In this document: positions 37,940 to 48,553 of the stretch, one piece after another
How the letters are laid out: every line of letters starts with the position of its first letter
Numbering within the stretch: the first letter of the stretch is position 1
Made by a program: the position numbers and the translations under genes
Notes under the pieces: generated by a model
Database searches by the model: none
What the model was told of the DNA's origin: nothing
What the model saw: the letters and a program-made list of their open reading frames with translations, nothing else
From: Arctopsyche grandis
Taxonomy: Eukaryota; Arthropoda; Insecta; Trichoptera; Hydropsychidae
Length of the DNA: 64,000 nucleotides
Assembly: GCF_051622035.1 (NCBI RefSeq)
Contig: NC_135360.1
Coordinates: 27,111,206 to 27,175,205 of the forward strand
Direction of reading: 5' to 3'

Positions 37940-38146
37940 CTTTTGAAAATTTTGTCGCGTGAATGTTATTTTCGTAGACATTTTGTCGCGTGATCATTTT
38001 TTCGCGTGAACCAATTGTCGCGTAAACATTTTGGTAATGAACCAATTGTCGCGTGAAGAATTTGTTGCGTATACATTTTGGCAGAGCACCTATTGTCGGG
38101 TACATTGTGACGTCGAACCTTTTGGAATTGAACCAAATGTCGCGTC
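37940..38146. repeat. Irregular array of TTGTCGCGT motifs
   Basis: About nine variants of TTGTCGCGTGAA occur within 200 bp, 18-30 bp apart, joined by acattttgg and gaaccaat words. The array ends where the LINE relic at 38150 begins. Confidence 0.75.
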
Positions 38147-38149
38147 CCC

Positions 38150-38700
38150 ACTGATGATACGGCTCTAGTCGCTAAAGATTTAGCAGATATGCAAATATCT
38201 CTAGACCGTGTACATAAAGAAAGCAATCGAAGAGGTCTGCGCATAAATATAAAGAAGACAAAATTTATGATAGTTGATAGAATGCAAACAGACACCGGTG
38301 ATCTAACGTTGGATGGAGAGGTGTTTAAAAGATTCAAAAACCTGGGTACCTGGGTACCTGGTTAAACGAAGAGATGGAACCAGATAAAAATATAAGAATC
38401 CGCATCGAGATGGATAGAACAGCGTTTATCAAAATGAAAGCGGCGCTTATAAACAAGCATCACAATCTTCGTACGCGTTTGCGATTCGCGAAGAGCTACG
38501 TTTGGACAGTGCTACTACATGGATGTGAAACGTGGACTCTGAAGACCACCAGGACCAGGATGATCAGCCGCATCGACGCTTTTGAGATGTGGGTCTACAG
38601 ACGTATGCTGAAGATCCTATGGACCAAAAAATATCAAACGAAGCTGTCCTCGGCATGATAGAGAGAGGCAGTGAACTTGTTTCTGTCACTATTATTTTTA
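38150..38700 (+). pseudogene. LINE reverse-transcriptase relic (RTE-like), frameshifted
   Basis: The plus-strand frame starts inside the catalytic motif as DDTALVAKDLADMQ, continues GLRINIKKTKFMIVD and LTLDGEVFKRFKNLGTW, then breaks. A tandem 8-bp duplication (CTGGGTAC twice, 38341-38358) shifts the frame. After it MEPDKNIRIRIEMDRTAFIK, RTRLRFAKSYVWTVLLHGCE followed by TWTLK, and DAFEMWVYRRMLKI follow to 38658. A second shift near 38640 moves NEAVLGMIERGSELV to another frame. These are the C-terminal palm and thumb of RTE-type LINEs in which GCETWTL is typical. Both ends are lost. The GC content of the coding part is higher than the flanks. Confidence 0.82.
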
Positions 38701-39655
38701 TTACTAACAATTTTATACGTTAGCAAAAAAAGTGGATGTTACTAAAATCGTTCAAGTCGAATCATCAAATATACATACATACATAGTTGGAGTCGATAAA
38801 TTTGATGTGACTTCATAGCCCTGGTAAATAAATACACATATGTATGTTTGATATTGTCACGTATGTATAAATTAGTGCGTCATTTCATATATGTATGTAT
38901 GTATGTATGTATGTATATATTATATGTATGTACATAAATATGTAAACATGGCAGTTTTTTTCCAAATAAAATGTTAAATATGTATGTAAGTGAAAAAAAA
39001 TTAAACTAAAACCATAAAAAATATAAACCACTAAAAAAATTTCCCACGATATTATTTTTGCCGTAGTATTTTTACCTTATTAGGTTCTCATAAATTTTAT
39101 TAAATAAAACACGTTTTTATTAACATGCAAATTTTATTTACAAATATAATGCATAAAATTTTTGCTGCGCTTTTTCTGCAAAATTTTAAAAATTTCACCA
39201 TCCAAATTTAAATTCCATTACCCTTTGCTAGACTTCGACTACTATCACTACCCTTCCAGGAACGTGAACACCACCATACATAGATCATCGAAGTGTCGTT
39301 TATGTACATAAATTGACCCAACCAGCAACTAGTGAAAAATTTTATGTCACGGTTAAAGTGTGGTTAACCGGCACAGCACCACGTGATTATATTATGTATG
39401 CTAACGAGTTAAGGCAATGACGCGTGTGCTTCGACACGTTCTGAACATTTTCTGATTCATTTAATTGATATTGAATTTAAATTAAATAACTGTAATATGT
39501 ATATGACCGAAAACACAATTTCGTGAAATTTAGATTACGGAATGCATTTGATAATTGGCATGCAATCATAGCGCTCAAGCATCAGGGAATACGATAATTT
39601 GTGATTAATATACATATGTCATTGCATAAGCATGTTTAGATTAGGTATATATGTA
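38701..39655. other. AT-rich spacer with a hAT-MITE fragment
   Basis: 38788-38813 (ttggagtcgataaattt...cttcatagccctg) is a fragment of the GACTCC-rich MITE seen at 13523-13840. The remainder shows TATGTATG tracts only. Confidence 0.5.
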
Positions 39656-39973
39656 CATATGCACAGTGGCGGACTGGGACTGAAATCAGTGCATGCCAGG
39701 AGTCAAAGGGGGCCCACCCAGGGTTAAAAAAAAATTGTCCCCCCCCCACATAACAAAATTTTCTTCTTTCCATCACGCTAAAAATCAAGGGCAAAAAATA
39801 AATAAAATTTTCAAAAATGGGAAAAACAAATTTAGGTACAAGAAAAATGGCAAAAGAAAAATAGATCCATAAATTACATTGTATATTTCGTTTTAATCCT
39901 TGTCCTAGATAAATAGAATACATCATAAAAGAATGCGGCATAAAAGCGGCTTTTACTTTAGGTAGAAAACAAT

Positions 39974-41330
39974 CAGGGACGTCATTTCAGCTTTTTCTTG
40001 GGGGGCAGGCAAAGTTTGGTCAAATTGAATTTTTTTTCAAAAAATCTTTTTTATTTCGGAATAAAAATGGAAAACATAAAATATGAAAAAAATAAGCTTA
40101 TTTAAGAAAAAATAATTATAAAAAAATATTATATAAAAAGCCAAAAAAGTGCCCCAGGCGAAAATTTTTTTCCAAAAACTGTCTGTCTTTCACTTTATCT
40201 ATGTACATACATATGTACGTAATAACAATAAATAAAGTTTTGCGATCATGCGAAAATTCGAACTCAGAGTCGATCACTGATCACGTTTAAATAATATAAA
40301 AACATAGATAAAGTAAAAATTGTGTGGCTATGTGTGTCTGAGTGTGTTGTTTTATTATTTTATATACGTATTTGTATATATAAAATTATTTTTATCCCAA
40401 CCGGAATTATTTTTATGTTTTTCTCGTAAACTTTTCAACGTATTGAACTAACATTTTATATCTATAATTATGAACCTAATGCCAAGTTATATATAAAATT
40501 TGACAGTGACAGTTTACTCCTGCTGGCAGTTTACCGGATTTTTCTTCCACTATTTAATCGACCCTTTAAATATGTGTGTTCTTCACGATTTCATGTATAA
40601 TTCTTTGTATCAATGTGATGAAAATATAATAAAAAAAATCATTAAATTTAATTAACCAGAAGTGGGATTTTTGCCTCTTAAAAAAGTCAAAAATGTTTTT
40701 TTACCACACCCCTGATTGTATCAAGCTGAACATATATTTGTATTTTTTTTGTTCTAAATTTGGTAAGGTTTTGGTCAGAAAGCAATTTTATTAAATAACT
40801 AAAACTTTTTTTGGGCCCAATTTGTTACACATGAAGTTTAAATCCATCTCATTCGTTGTTTTGTGAGAGAATGGACGTTTGCAAATAAAATAAAAATACG
40901 AGAAATAAAATCATTTGTGATTGAACCGATTCAGTAAAATATTAATTTAAAACATTTATTGAAAACAAAAAATACACGAACTTTCGGAAAAATAAACGTT
41001 ACACGTCTGTTTTTGAGACAAAATAAAGTAAAGGGGACCTTTCTAACGATTCACTACATGGGATGAACAATTTCTAAGAATTTTACCCAAAGCATACCAC
41101 TTAAAAACCAAAATATACTTGCTTCAAAATAATAATCATTTTTTTTCAAAGCACATAGCAGCGATTATTTTATTAGTTACCCAAAAGTAACATACATATA
41201 AACGCAGAAATAAACGCAGCATTCATAGATCCATAGTATCTCATTAATCATTAAATTCATAATATTTTCTAAATTCACACTATTCCTTAATTTAGGGGGG
41301 GCGAGTGCCCCCCCCCAAATTACGGCCCTG
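39974..41330. mobile_element. hAT-type element (1357 bp), nested inside the previous one
   Basis: Left end CAGGGACGTCATTT and right end AAATTACGGCCCTG are inverted repeats (12 of 14). The exact 8-bp duplication AAAACAAT is at 39966-39973 and 41331-41338. It carries a copy of repeat A at 40186-40790 and no transposase. Confidence 0.88.
40186..40790 (+). repeat. Repeat A, copy 4, diverged
   Basis: cactttatctatgtac, gcgatcatgcgaaaattcg, then the block gaccctttaaatatgtg and ccagaagtgggattttt in the same order as copy 1. The CCGGAAGT motifs are mostly eroded here. Confidence 0.7.
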
Positions 41331-42084
41331 AAAACAATGCATAATATTTTCAATTAATGTTAATCGAAAATCGGGATTTTGGGGAGGGGGCCCCTATCCT
41401 ATATTTCTATATACATGGATGTGTCTAGATTAGGAATAGATTTTATATTCGGAAACTGTTTAAAATTGTGTATTTAAATCTTACTACATATATCGTCGAA
41501 GTATAATCAAATGTTATTTTGAAAGTATGTATGAAGTAAATTTAAATCGCTGGTTGATGATGAATCGTCCTATCAAAATTGTTTTAAGCAATTCAGTTTA
41601 TATTATTCACGAAAATTTGTTTATTCCCATTTTTATTTCAGTAGGCAGTTATTACATACATATATAGGTATTGGTATATGCATAATCTTGAGGTTGGAAA
41701 TGGGCCCGGCAAAAGGGCCCACGCAAATGTTGAAACTTACATTTCGAGCCTAATAAAAAAAGTTAACCGATCCTTGGGGTGTTAAAGCAGGTATTAGTTG
41801 TTTGTGTATATCGTAAGAAATTTGTTTTGTTGAAATACCCAAACTTTAGGTCCCAAAGTGCAATATCCTATAAATTTGTACACACGTGAAATAGTTAAAA
41901 AGTTATTTAATTTTACTGAGGGCCCATATTTTCTAACGGTTAGTGGGGCCCACATGCCATCGGGCATGTACGCTTGTATGGCCAGTCCGCCACTGCATAT
42001 GCATACATGTATGTTGGAACTCACATTAAATTAGTATATACATATGTATGTAGGAATTCACATTATCGCGCATATGGATGCGGG

Positions 42085-42300
42085 CACCAGCATTTATTAA
42101 GCTCTTCAATCTAAATGAACTCAATGTGGAAATACGCATTTTTAAATACGGACTTTCATGAGCTAGACGCATCGTAGGAAATGTTTTTGGAATACGCGTA
42201 GATCGATTTATGATATTACAAACCAAAATACAGGCTGACCTTGAAAACATAAAACCAATGGCATGCTGTGTTCTACATAACTTCAGCTCTACAACCATTT
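42085..42300 (+). pseudogene. PIF/Harbinger transposase C-terminal relic
   Basis: The plus-strand frame reads IRIFKYGLS, stop, ARRIVGNVFGIRVDRFMILQ and then DLENIKPMACCVLHNF. This follows the C-terminal block of PIF/Harbinger (DDE_Tnp_4-type) transposases, where RxxVENxFGxLxxRF and a final CxLHNF motif are conserved. In this family the Glu of VEN is the third catalytic acidic residue; here it reads VGN, so the catalytic residue has been lost as well as the frame being stopped. About 70 codons remain. No terminal repeats could be tied to it. Confidence 0.72.
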
Positions 42301-42470
42301 CAAATATAGTATTTTTTTACGGGTACCATTTATCGGCCTGGCAAAATAGTCCTATCTCCAGAAAAATTAGGTATTTATCACATTGTATGCGAATGCCCAT
42401 CTCTAAAATATTTCGCCCTGCAAATAAAAAGAGTGCCCCTCTCTAAAATAGCTTAGTCGACAGATTCGGT

Positions 42471-42888
42471 ATTCGCCCGGTAAATCAAACATCAAATGGG
42501 TTGCCAGTAACAAAAATAAAATTTGACAAAAATAAATACCGATCCTAACAATCTAATCTTAAATGAACGGGGCCAACCCTAACTTAACCTAACCTAACCC
42601 TTAAATAAAAAAGTGTTGGCTGCTAAGATATTACGATGTGTATCATATAATATATAATGAAGAGAGTGGGAATTGACAGGAGAAAATCTGATCTGATCAT
42701 CCAACTGAAAAAAAAAACTGATCATCCAACTGTCAAAAATTATAATTTCACTGATAGGGGCCATTGAAAATGTAATTGGATATGATTTCACTGAACTATA
42801 CCCAGCGAAAATGTAACTGGTTATGATTTCATTAAAATTTTATTTTTGATACTGGCAACCCGTCTGACGTTTAATTTGCCGGGTGAAT
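42471..42888. mobile_element. MITE with ~54-bp terminal inverted repeats (418 bp)
   Basis: Left arm 42471-42524 (ATTCGCCCGGTAAATCAAAC...) and right arm 42835-42888 are reverse complements with few differences, both containing GGGTTGCCAGTA. The interior has two near-repeats, gatcatccaactg, and TTCACTG-type motifs. The target duplication is not resolved. Confidence 0.8.
42582..42601. repeat. Short CCTAA-type tract
   Basis: Three to four CCTAA/CTTAA units (complement of the insect telomeric TTAGG) inside the long-TIR MITE. Too short to indicate a telomere. Confidence 0.6.
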
Positions 42889-43033
42889 GTTAATTTGACA
42901 TTAAATGTCGTTTTGACATTAAATTTAGTTTTGACATTTGTCGTGTAATTTATTTTAGAGCCGTGCCAAAAATATTATTCCTTTTTTTTACTCATCTCGA
43001 CATTAGTATCTCTGCTTGAAGTTCATTCTAGGC

Positions 43034-44187
43034 TAGGGTTGCCATAATTGTCGGACCATAGACGGGGACACCCCCCCCCCTCCAATAAAAATAATTTATT
43101 ATATTTTTTGATAGTTATAATTATAATAAATTGAATCATGTTTAATTATAATATTAACAGATTGTAATTGAATCATGTTTAATTTAATTTAATTTTACTC
43201 ATTCTCTCTTGTCTTCACTCTTCCCCAACTTCTTGAACTTGATCTTCGTTGCTCTTTGTTGCCCAATCATACCTTTCTGACTTTTTTGCTTGAATCTGTA
43301 GAAATTCCATAAAATGGGATTTTTAGCATATCTTGTTTGATAATTTCCACAGTATGAGGTGCAGTATGTTTTTATGAGGGCAGTTGCTTTCGTTCTTGCT
43401 ACAGATTGCTTCATCGCAATTTTGGAATCGTGATACATAACGGAATTAAGCGTCGATGTACATACAATCTAATGAATTGAATGTCTGATGATGCTTAACA
43501 GTTTTGTATGCGATTGTTAATTCCGTAGCAGACATCAAAAGATCTTCCTGGGAATTTTGCTTAATTAAATAAGAAAAAATATTTTTTGCGGTCGATACAG
43601 ATACCAATTTAAATTATGAGTTTCATATCCTCTTTTATGCTGAATTTTCCACTATGTTTGAATTGATATAATACTCGTAGTATTGCAAATTGAGCAGTGT
43701 GCTTCGTATTCATTCCTTCCTTTTTAATACATGCCATTCCTTTGTGTAGTCGTCAGAAAAATGACACTTTCTTCTTCCCATGGCTGTAAAAATTTTTCAA
43801 GTTTAAGGAATCACTTATATTATGAAATGAATAAGTAGGTAACCTGGTAACTTGAAAATAAAATTGGAAAAACCTACTCGTCTTCCCGAATCTCAACGCA
43901 AATAGGCTCCCGTCCGACTTTGACAAAAATGCAAATTATGATGCAATCCACGTCTGAAGAATGGGCGGGCTGAAGAAGCACGTCTGAAGAAGTGACTACA
44001 ATGTTACCATTTGACAAATATAGCCACTAGCCATGTGTTACCATTGTGCACTTAATTATATATTATCGGAAAGATATATTTTTAAATCTATGGAAAACTG
44101 GGACAAATATCCTTCTGAAGGGGACACTGGGACGTAAGCCTCAGAACGGGGACATGTCCCCGTAAACTGGGACGTATGGCAACCCTA
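43034..44187 (-). mobile_element. hAT element (1154 bp) keeping only the transposase N-terminus
   Basis: Ends TAGGGTTGCCATA and TATGGCAACCCTA are perfect 13-bp inverted repeats, flanked by the 8-bp duplication TTCTAGGC at 43026-43033 and 44188-44195. Internal GGGACATGTCCC words lie near the right end. Length and content indicate an internal deletion derivative. Confidence 0.9.
43199..43781 (-). pseudogene. hAT transposase N-terminal relic
   Basis: From an ATG at 43781 the minus strand reads MGRRKCHFSDDYTKEWHVLK, then a stop and frameshifts. IKHSGKFSI-like residues appear in another frame, and ELTIAYKTVKHH with LDCTSTLNSVMYHDSKIAMK follows to the frame 43438-43199, which continues VARTKATALIKT. 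This order (a BED-like zinc-binding region, a linker, then AVARTKAxAI) is what a hAT family with a short N-terminal finger shows. The catalytic and dimerisation parts are absent. The element at 51952-52717 with related ends keeps the complementary C-terminal part. Confidence 0.6.
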
Positions 44188-44195
44188 TTCTAGGC

Positions 44196-45044
44196 CCTAG
44201 AATCCCTTAGAATCCCTAGAACCTAGGGACTCTTTTTGATTTTTCAAAAATGCGAGCTCATTATAATATTTTTTTGAATGAACTACGTAAATTATTTATA
44301 TTTTTGGTGATGTATCACGATTAGTCTTTGGATTTAATGAACCACAACGGATATATGTAGAGTTTTAAATAATTCAATGAATTCAGTCGCACTGGCCGCC
44401 GGATGTGCGTCCACCTGAAGGCCAAAACCAATAAATAATAAGCAAAAAATTAAGTTTTCAATGTAAAATTTTTATTATTTGTATCAATATGCAATTAATT
44501 GTAAATAGAACTGTATCAAAAATTAAAAATTAAAAATTTTATTACAAAACATGTATATTCTATTATCAAAGGAATTTTATTTCTGTAGTGTATATGTGAT
44601 GACCCTGATTCCAGTCCGTGCGTGTAGTATCATTTTCAGGTAAATACAATATCACATAAATTAAACCATTCTCAGAAACACATACGAAACTTTGATATGA
44701 ACATATATTTGTATGAAAATATATTTAATAATCGCCAAGGCAAAATTTTTACACTGATTGACTTCTTCATTTATACATATTTTCATTTTTTATGAATTTT
44801 TTCATCCTTAAATATTTGAATTAAAACGATTAGCTATTGGAAGCCGTCCAATGAAACGTTTGACAAAACAGACAGAAATAAACAATCGTCAATGATTACA
44901 AATGATCGTTGCAATATTTTCATCAAGTTTATTTTTGTATATTTTTCCGCCATGGTTAATATTTTTTCGCATATCCCTAAACAAACCTCGTTTGAGAATT
45001 AGTGATATACAGGATCTAATTACATCTTCATAGATATTATTTTT
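44196..45044. other. AT-rich spacer, no gene seen
   Basis: No coding or repeat structure was recognised. Confidence 0.4.
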
Positions 45045-45300
45045 AAAGGTGCAAACACACTGAATCGTACGGCATAGACGTGCTCGTGGTTTCCCGCTGG
45101 GAAGGTCGTTTATTCAGGTAATTATTAGTTCGTACTACCTTTCTTCCACATTTCTTCAAATATGGGAATCACCATTATCGATCACTGTCAAGGCAAACCC
45201 ATGCCAATACGAGGATAAAATATCACCGAAAATGAATGTTGGGAAGATCGCGACGGGACAGACTAAGCATGCCAGCGATTTTTGCATGTGCAAAACTATC
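45045..45300 (-). repeat. Dispersed repeat C (partner at 32650-32960)
   Basis: Inverted relative to the partner; shares atcgatcactgtcaagg, aggataaaat and ccgaaaatg in order. The end ggtgcaaacacactgaatcg resembles gggcgaaatcacacagcgcg of the partner, so both may be one DNA transposon family. Confidence 0.45.
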
Positions 45301-45880
45301 TAGAAAAAAAGGCGCGAACGAGTAGATATCATCTGCCTGCAGCTTGAGAGTTCTATGTAAGAGGAAAGCTAAGTAGCGTCTACAATATTGATTTGGATTT
45401 TATGGAATTTCCATTAGTATGTTTTGTATGGTTGATAACTGACAGCACTTGCATATTTCTGTCTATGAGTATTATTTTTAAAAGTTCTCATTTATATTAA
45501 AAGCTAAAGGGATTTCCACAATCCTTGCAAATATAATATATATAGGTATTATTCGAAATACGAATATCATGTCTATTTAAAAGCGGAAATAATTTAATAA
45601 CCTACCTACCAAGAAATGACGGAGTGACTATATCTTATATGACTATATACAAGTTTTTGCCTAAGAAAAGATCCTGTTTGCACTTTTTCAGGCTACGGTT
45701 ATTCTTAATTCTGGATTCTGTAAGGGAGGATCGTGGAGTTAAGAAATGATAGGCGACTTTAGGACAAGTCTTTTATTGTACATACGTATATGAGTACAGC
45801 CAAAACACGCTACATCGTACCAAGCATGGTACATTAGACTCGGCCCGCTGACACTGCGGTACTCACTATATATATATATA
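45301..45880. other. AT-rich spacer, no gene seen
   Basis: No coding pattern. Confidence 0.4.
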
Positions 45881-46068
45881 GCTGTATTACCCGGCTTCGC
45901 TCAGTGTTTATAATATAAACCGCTTAAACATGACTAAGCTAATTTAATTAAAAAAAAAAAAAAAATTAAAAATTAAAAAAAAAAATAAAAAAATAAATTA
46001 AAAAAAAAAAAAAAAAAAAATCAAAAAAAAAAAAAAAAAAAAATCAAAAAAAAAATCAAATTTTTTTT

Positions 46069-46620
46069 TTTGCCTTCTAGGGCTTCGCCCTCGGCACCCC
46101 CCTGAGCCTTTGCCTTCTAGGGCTTCGCCCCTCCACGCCCCATGAGCAATTGCCGTTTAGGGCTTCGCCCCCATGATCAGTTGCCTTTTAGGGCTTCGCC
46201 CCTCCGCGCCCCCATGATTCAAAGCCGTCTAGGGCTTCGCCCCCCTTAGTTAATGCCTTTTAGGGCTTCGCCCCCCGCGCCCCCAAGATTAATTGCCGTT
46301 TCGGGCTTCGCCCCCCTTAGTTAATGCCTTTTAGGGCTTCGCCCCTCCGCACCCCCATGATTAAATGCCGTCTAGGGCTTCGCCCCCCCTAGTTAATGCC
46401 TTTTAGGGCTTCGCCCCCCGCGCCCCCAAGATTAATTGCCGTTTAGGGCTTCGCCCCCCTTAGTTAATGCCTTTTAGGGCTTCGCCCCTCCGCGCCCCCA
46501 CGATTAAATGCCGTCTAAGGCTTCGCCCCCATGATCAGTTGCCTTTTAGGGCTTCGCCCCTCCGCGCCCCCATGATTAATTGCCGTCTAGGGCTTCGCCC
46601 CCCTTAGTTAATGCCTATTA
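46069..46620. repeat. Array of GGGCTTCGCCC hairpin units, ~72-bp dimers
   Basis: Fifteen GCTTCGCC units, fourteen of them the full self-pairing GGGCTTCGCCC, alternate with two linkers (tccgcgcccccatgatta and cccttagttaatgcc), giving a dimeric period near 72 bp. The complementary strand carries GCGAAGC in every unit. Confidence 0.92.
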
Positions 46621-47096
46621 GGGCTTGCGCCCCATGAGGCTGGGCCCCCCGGGCCCCCTTCGGGGCCCCACGGGGCTGCGTCCCTTGTGGCGCCCCCTTT
46701 TGAGCCCCATGGGGCTGCGCCCCATGAGGCTGGGCCCCCCGGGCCCCCTTCGGGGCCCCACGGGGCTGCGCCCCTTGTGGCGCCCCCTTTTGAGCCCCAT
46801 GGGGCTGCGCCCCCTTTTGAGCCCCATGGGGCTGCGCCCCATGAGGCTAGGCCCCCCCGGGGCCCCACGGGGCTGCGCCCCTCGTGGCGCCCCCTTTTGA
46901 GCCCCATGGGGCTGCGCCCCATGAGGCTGGGCCCCCCGGGCCCCCTTCGGGGCCCCACGGGGCTGCGCCCCTTGTGGCGCCCCCTTTTGAGCCCCATGGG
47001 GCTGCGCCCCATGAGGCTGGGGCCCCACGGGGCTGCGCCCCTTGTGGCGCCCCTGGCGGGGCCCCATGAAGCTACTCGCCTTGCGCCCCCGCGGGG
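46621..47096. repeat. GC-rich higher-order repeat
   Basis: About five copies of a unit built from gcgccccatgaggctggg, ccttcggggccccacgggg and cgcccccttttgagcccc, 80-120 bp each, with internal deletions. Each contains self-complementary words such as GGGGCCCC and GGGGCTGCGCCCC. Confidence 0.9.
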
Positions 47097-47250
47097 GTGA
47101 ATCCATTGAAACGAAAAAAACAAATCGGCGCCCATGGATCGAAAAAAAAAAAATCGAATCACGTGTTCGATGACGTCACCGATCTACGGACGACGACGAC
47201 GAAAACGACGACCAAGGATACATACAAAGTCTCTTTCCAAATTATAGATT

Positions 47251-47462
<212 letters not shown>

Positions 47463-47948
47463 AAAATACCACTACATATTATGAAATAAAATACAAAATA
47501 TTTCTTATATTTACGTAATTTTTTGAAATTAATTACGTAAATATAAGAAAATCGATGTACATACTGAGTTAATATTATATTAATACACATTATATAGGAA
47601 ATATCGACTATCTAGTAAATTCGTAAAAAAACTACGGCAACTGACGATGAAAACGAGTGTAATTTGTACATAGTAACAATTTCAAATATTATATATTTAA
47701 ACATACATTGCTCTCGCATTAAAAGTTATAACATTTAATGATTAATCAGTCTTCTATTGAGTTTGTCGCTTAGAAAAATATTTTAAATTTATATAATTGA
47801 TAACCTATATTGTACATATGTATACATAAACATTCGAATGAACGTTATAAATCTAAATTTCATTGAATCTATTTAATACATGTGTTTGCAAAAATGAGAA
47901 CATGTTAGATTGGTCTATTGATTATTTAATGTGCTTATAATATAATAT

Positions 47949-48476
47949 TGTAACGAAGCGTTTTACACGCGCGTGCACTGCTCTCGCGATGGGAGAACAG
48001 ATGGCGGAAAGCGTCGTCCTTCCAGGGTCGTGTTATAGGGAAACGTTGGCCAACCTGGGATACAGTTTAAATAGTCGGGGAGGTTCCTGAATGCTGGCTC
48101 GTCTCGTCGATAACAGCTTCCACGTGGTCGCGACAGCTGGCTCTCCGGTCCTCTGGTCGGTCCTCTCATGGCTAACGTTTCTCCAGAAACTGCGTGAGGA
48201 ATACAGGGGACGTTGTGCTGGAACTCAGGGGAGGGAGTGCTGATGCACTTGACCTCACAGCGGTTCTTCAGCAAGATGGCGGACCTCTGGGGTCCGTTCG
48301 CGATGGGAACGGACGCGGGGGGAGGTCGCGGGGAACACGTCTGTCCCCAGTGGTGGTCGGGATGCAAGAGATCGACTCTCGAATCTCGTGTGCTTTTACC
48401 GCCCGTTTTATGTGTTGCCACCCGAAATAAAAGCAAGTGCGGCCCGATGGGACAGCGGGGAGAACGTCACGTTACA
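47949..48476 (+). mobile_element. Solo LTR, 528 bp, 4-bp target duplication ATAT
   Basis: Begins TGTAACG and ends CGTTACA (7-bp inverted ends, TG...CA), flanked by ATAT at 47945-47948 and 48477-48480. An AATAAA at 48427 suggests the plus orientation. It is far richer in G+C than its surroundings. The open frames inside (both strands) have no retroelement domain. Its right end lies 77 bp from the stop codon of the fucosyltransferase gene on the other strand. Confidence 0.82.
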
Positions 48477-48553
48477 ATATGTATATATATATGGCACATT
48501 AACACAACGGCTACTTTATAAAATAAATTTTTTTATAATTTTTATGACTTTTA

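Larger units (their letters stand above)
39664..41995. mobile_element. hAT-type element (2332 bp), outer of a nested pair
   Basis: Inverted ends CAGTGGCGGACTGG and CCAGTCCGCCACTG, flanked by the exact 8-bp duplication CATATGCA at 39656-39663 and 41996-42003. No transposase was recognised; removing the nested element leaves about 1 kb, so it is non-autonomous. Confidence 0.92.

Noticed and set aside
42582..42601. Telomere or telomere-associated sequence
   Set aside because: Only three to four CCTAA-type units, inside a MITE.
46608..47162. Long Gly/Pro/Arg/Ala-rich open frames in several phases over the GC array
   Set aside because: All phases are open because the sequence is a stop-poor GC tandem repeat; no domain or start context supports a protein.
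47963..48436. 157-codon minus-strand frame and overlapping plus-strand frames
   Set aside because: They lie inside the solo LTR and show no retroelement or host domain; the GC content of the LTR explains the openness.
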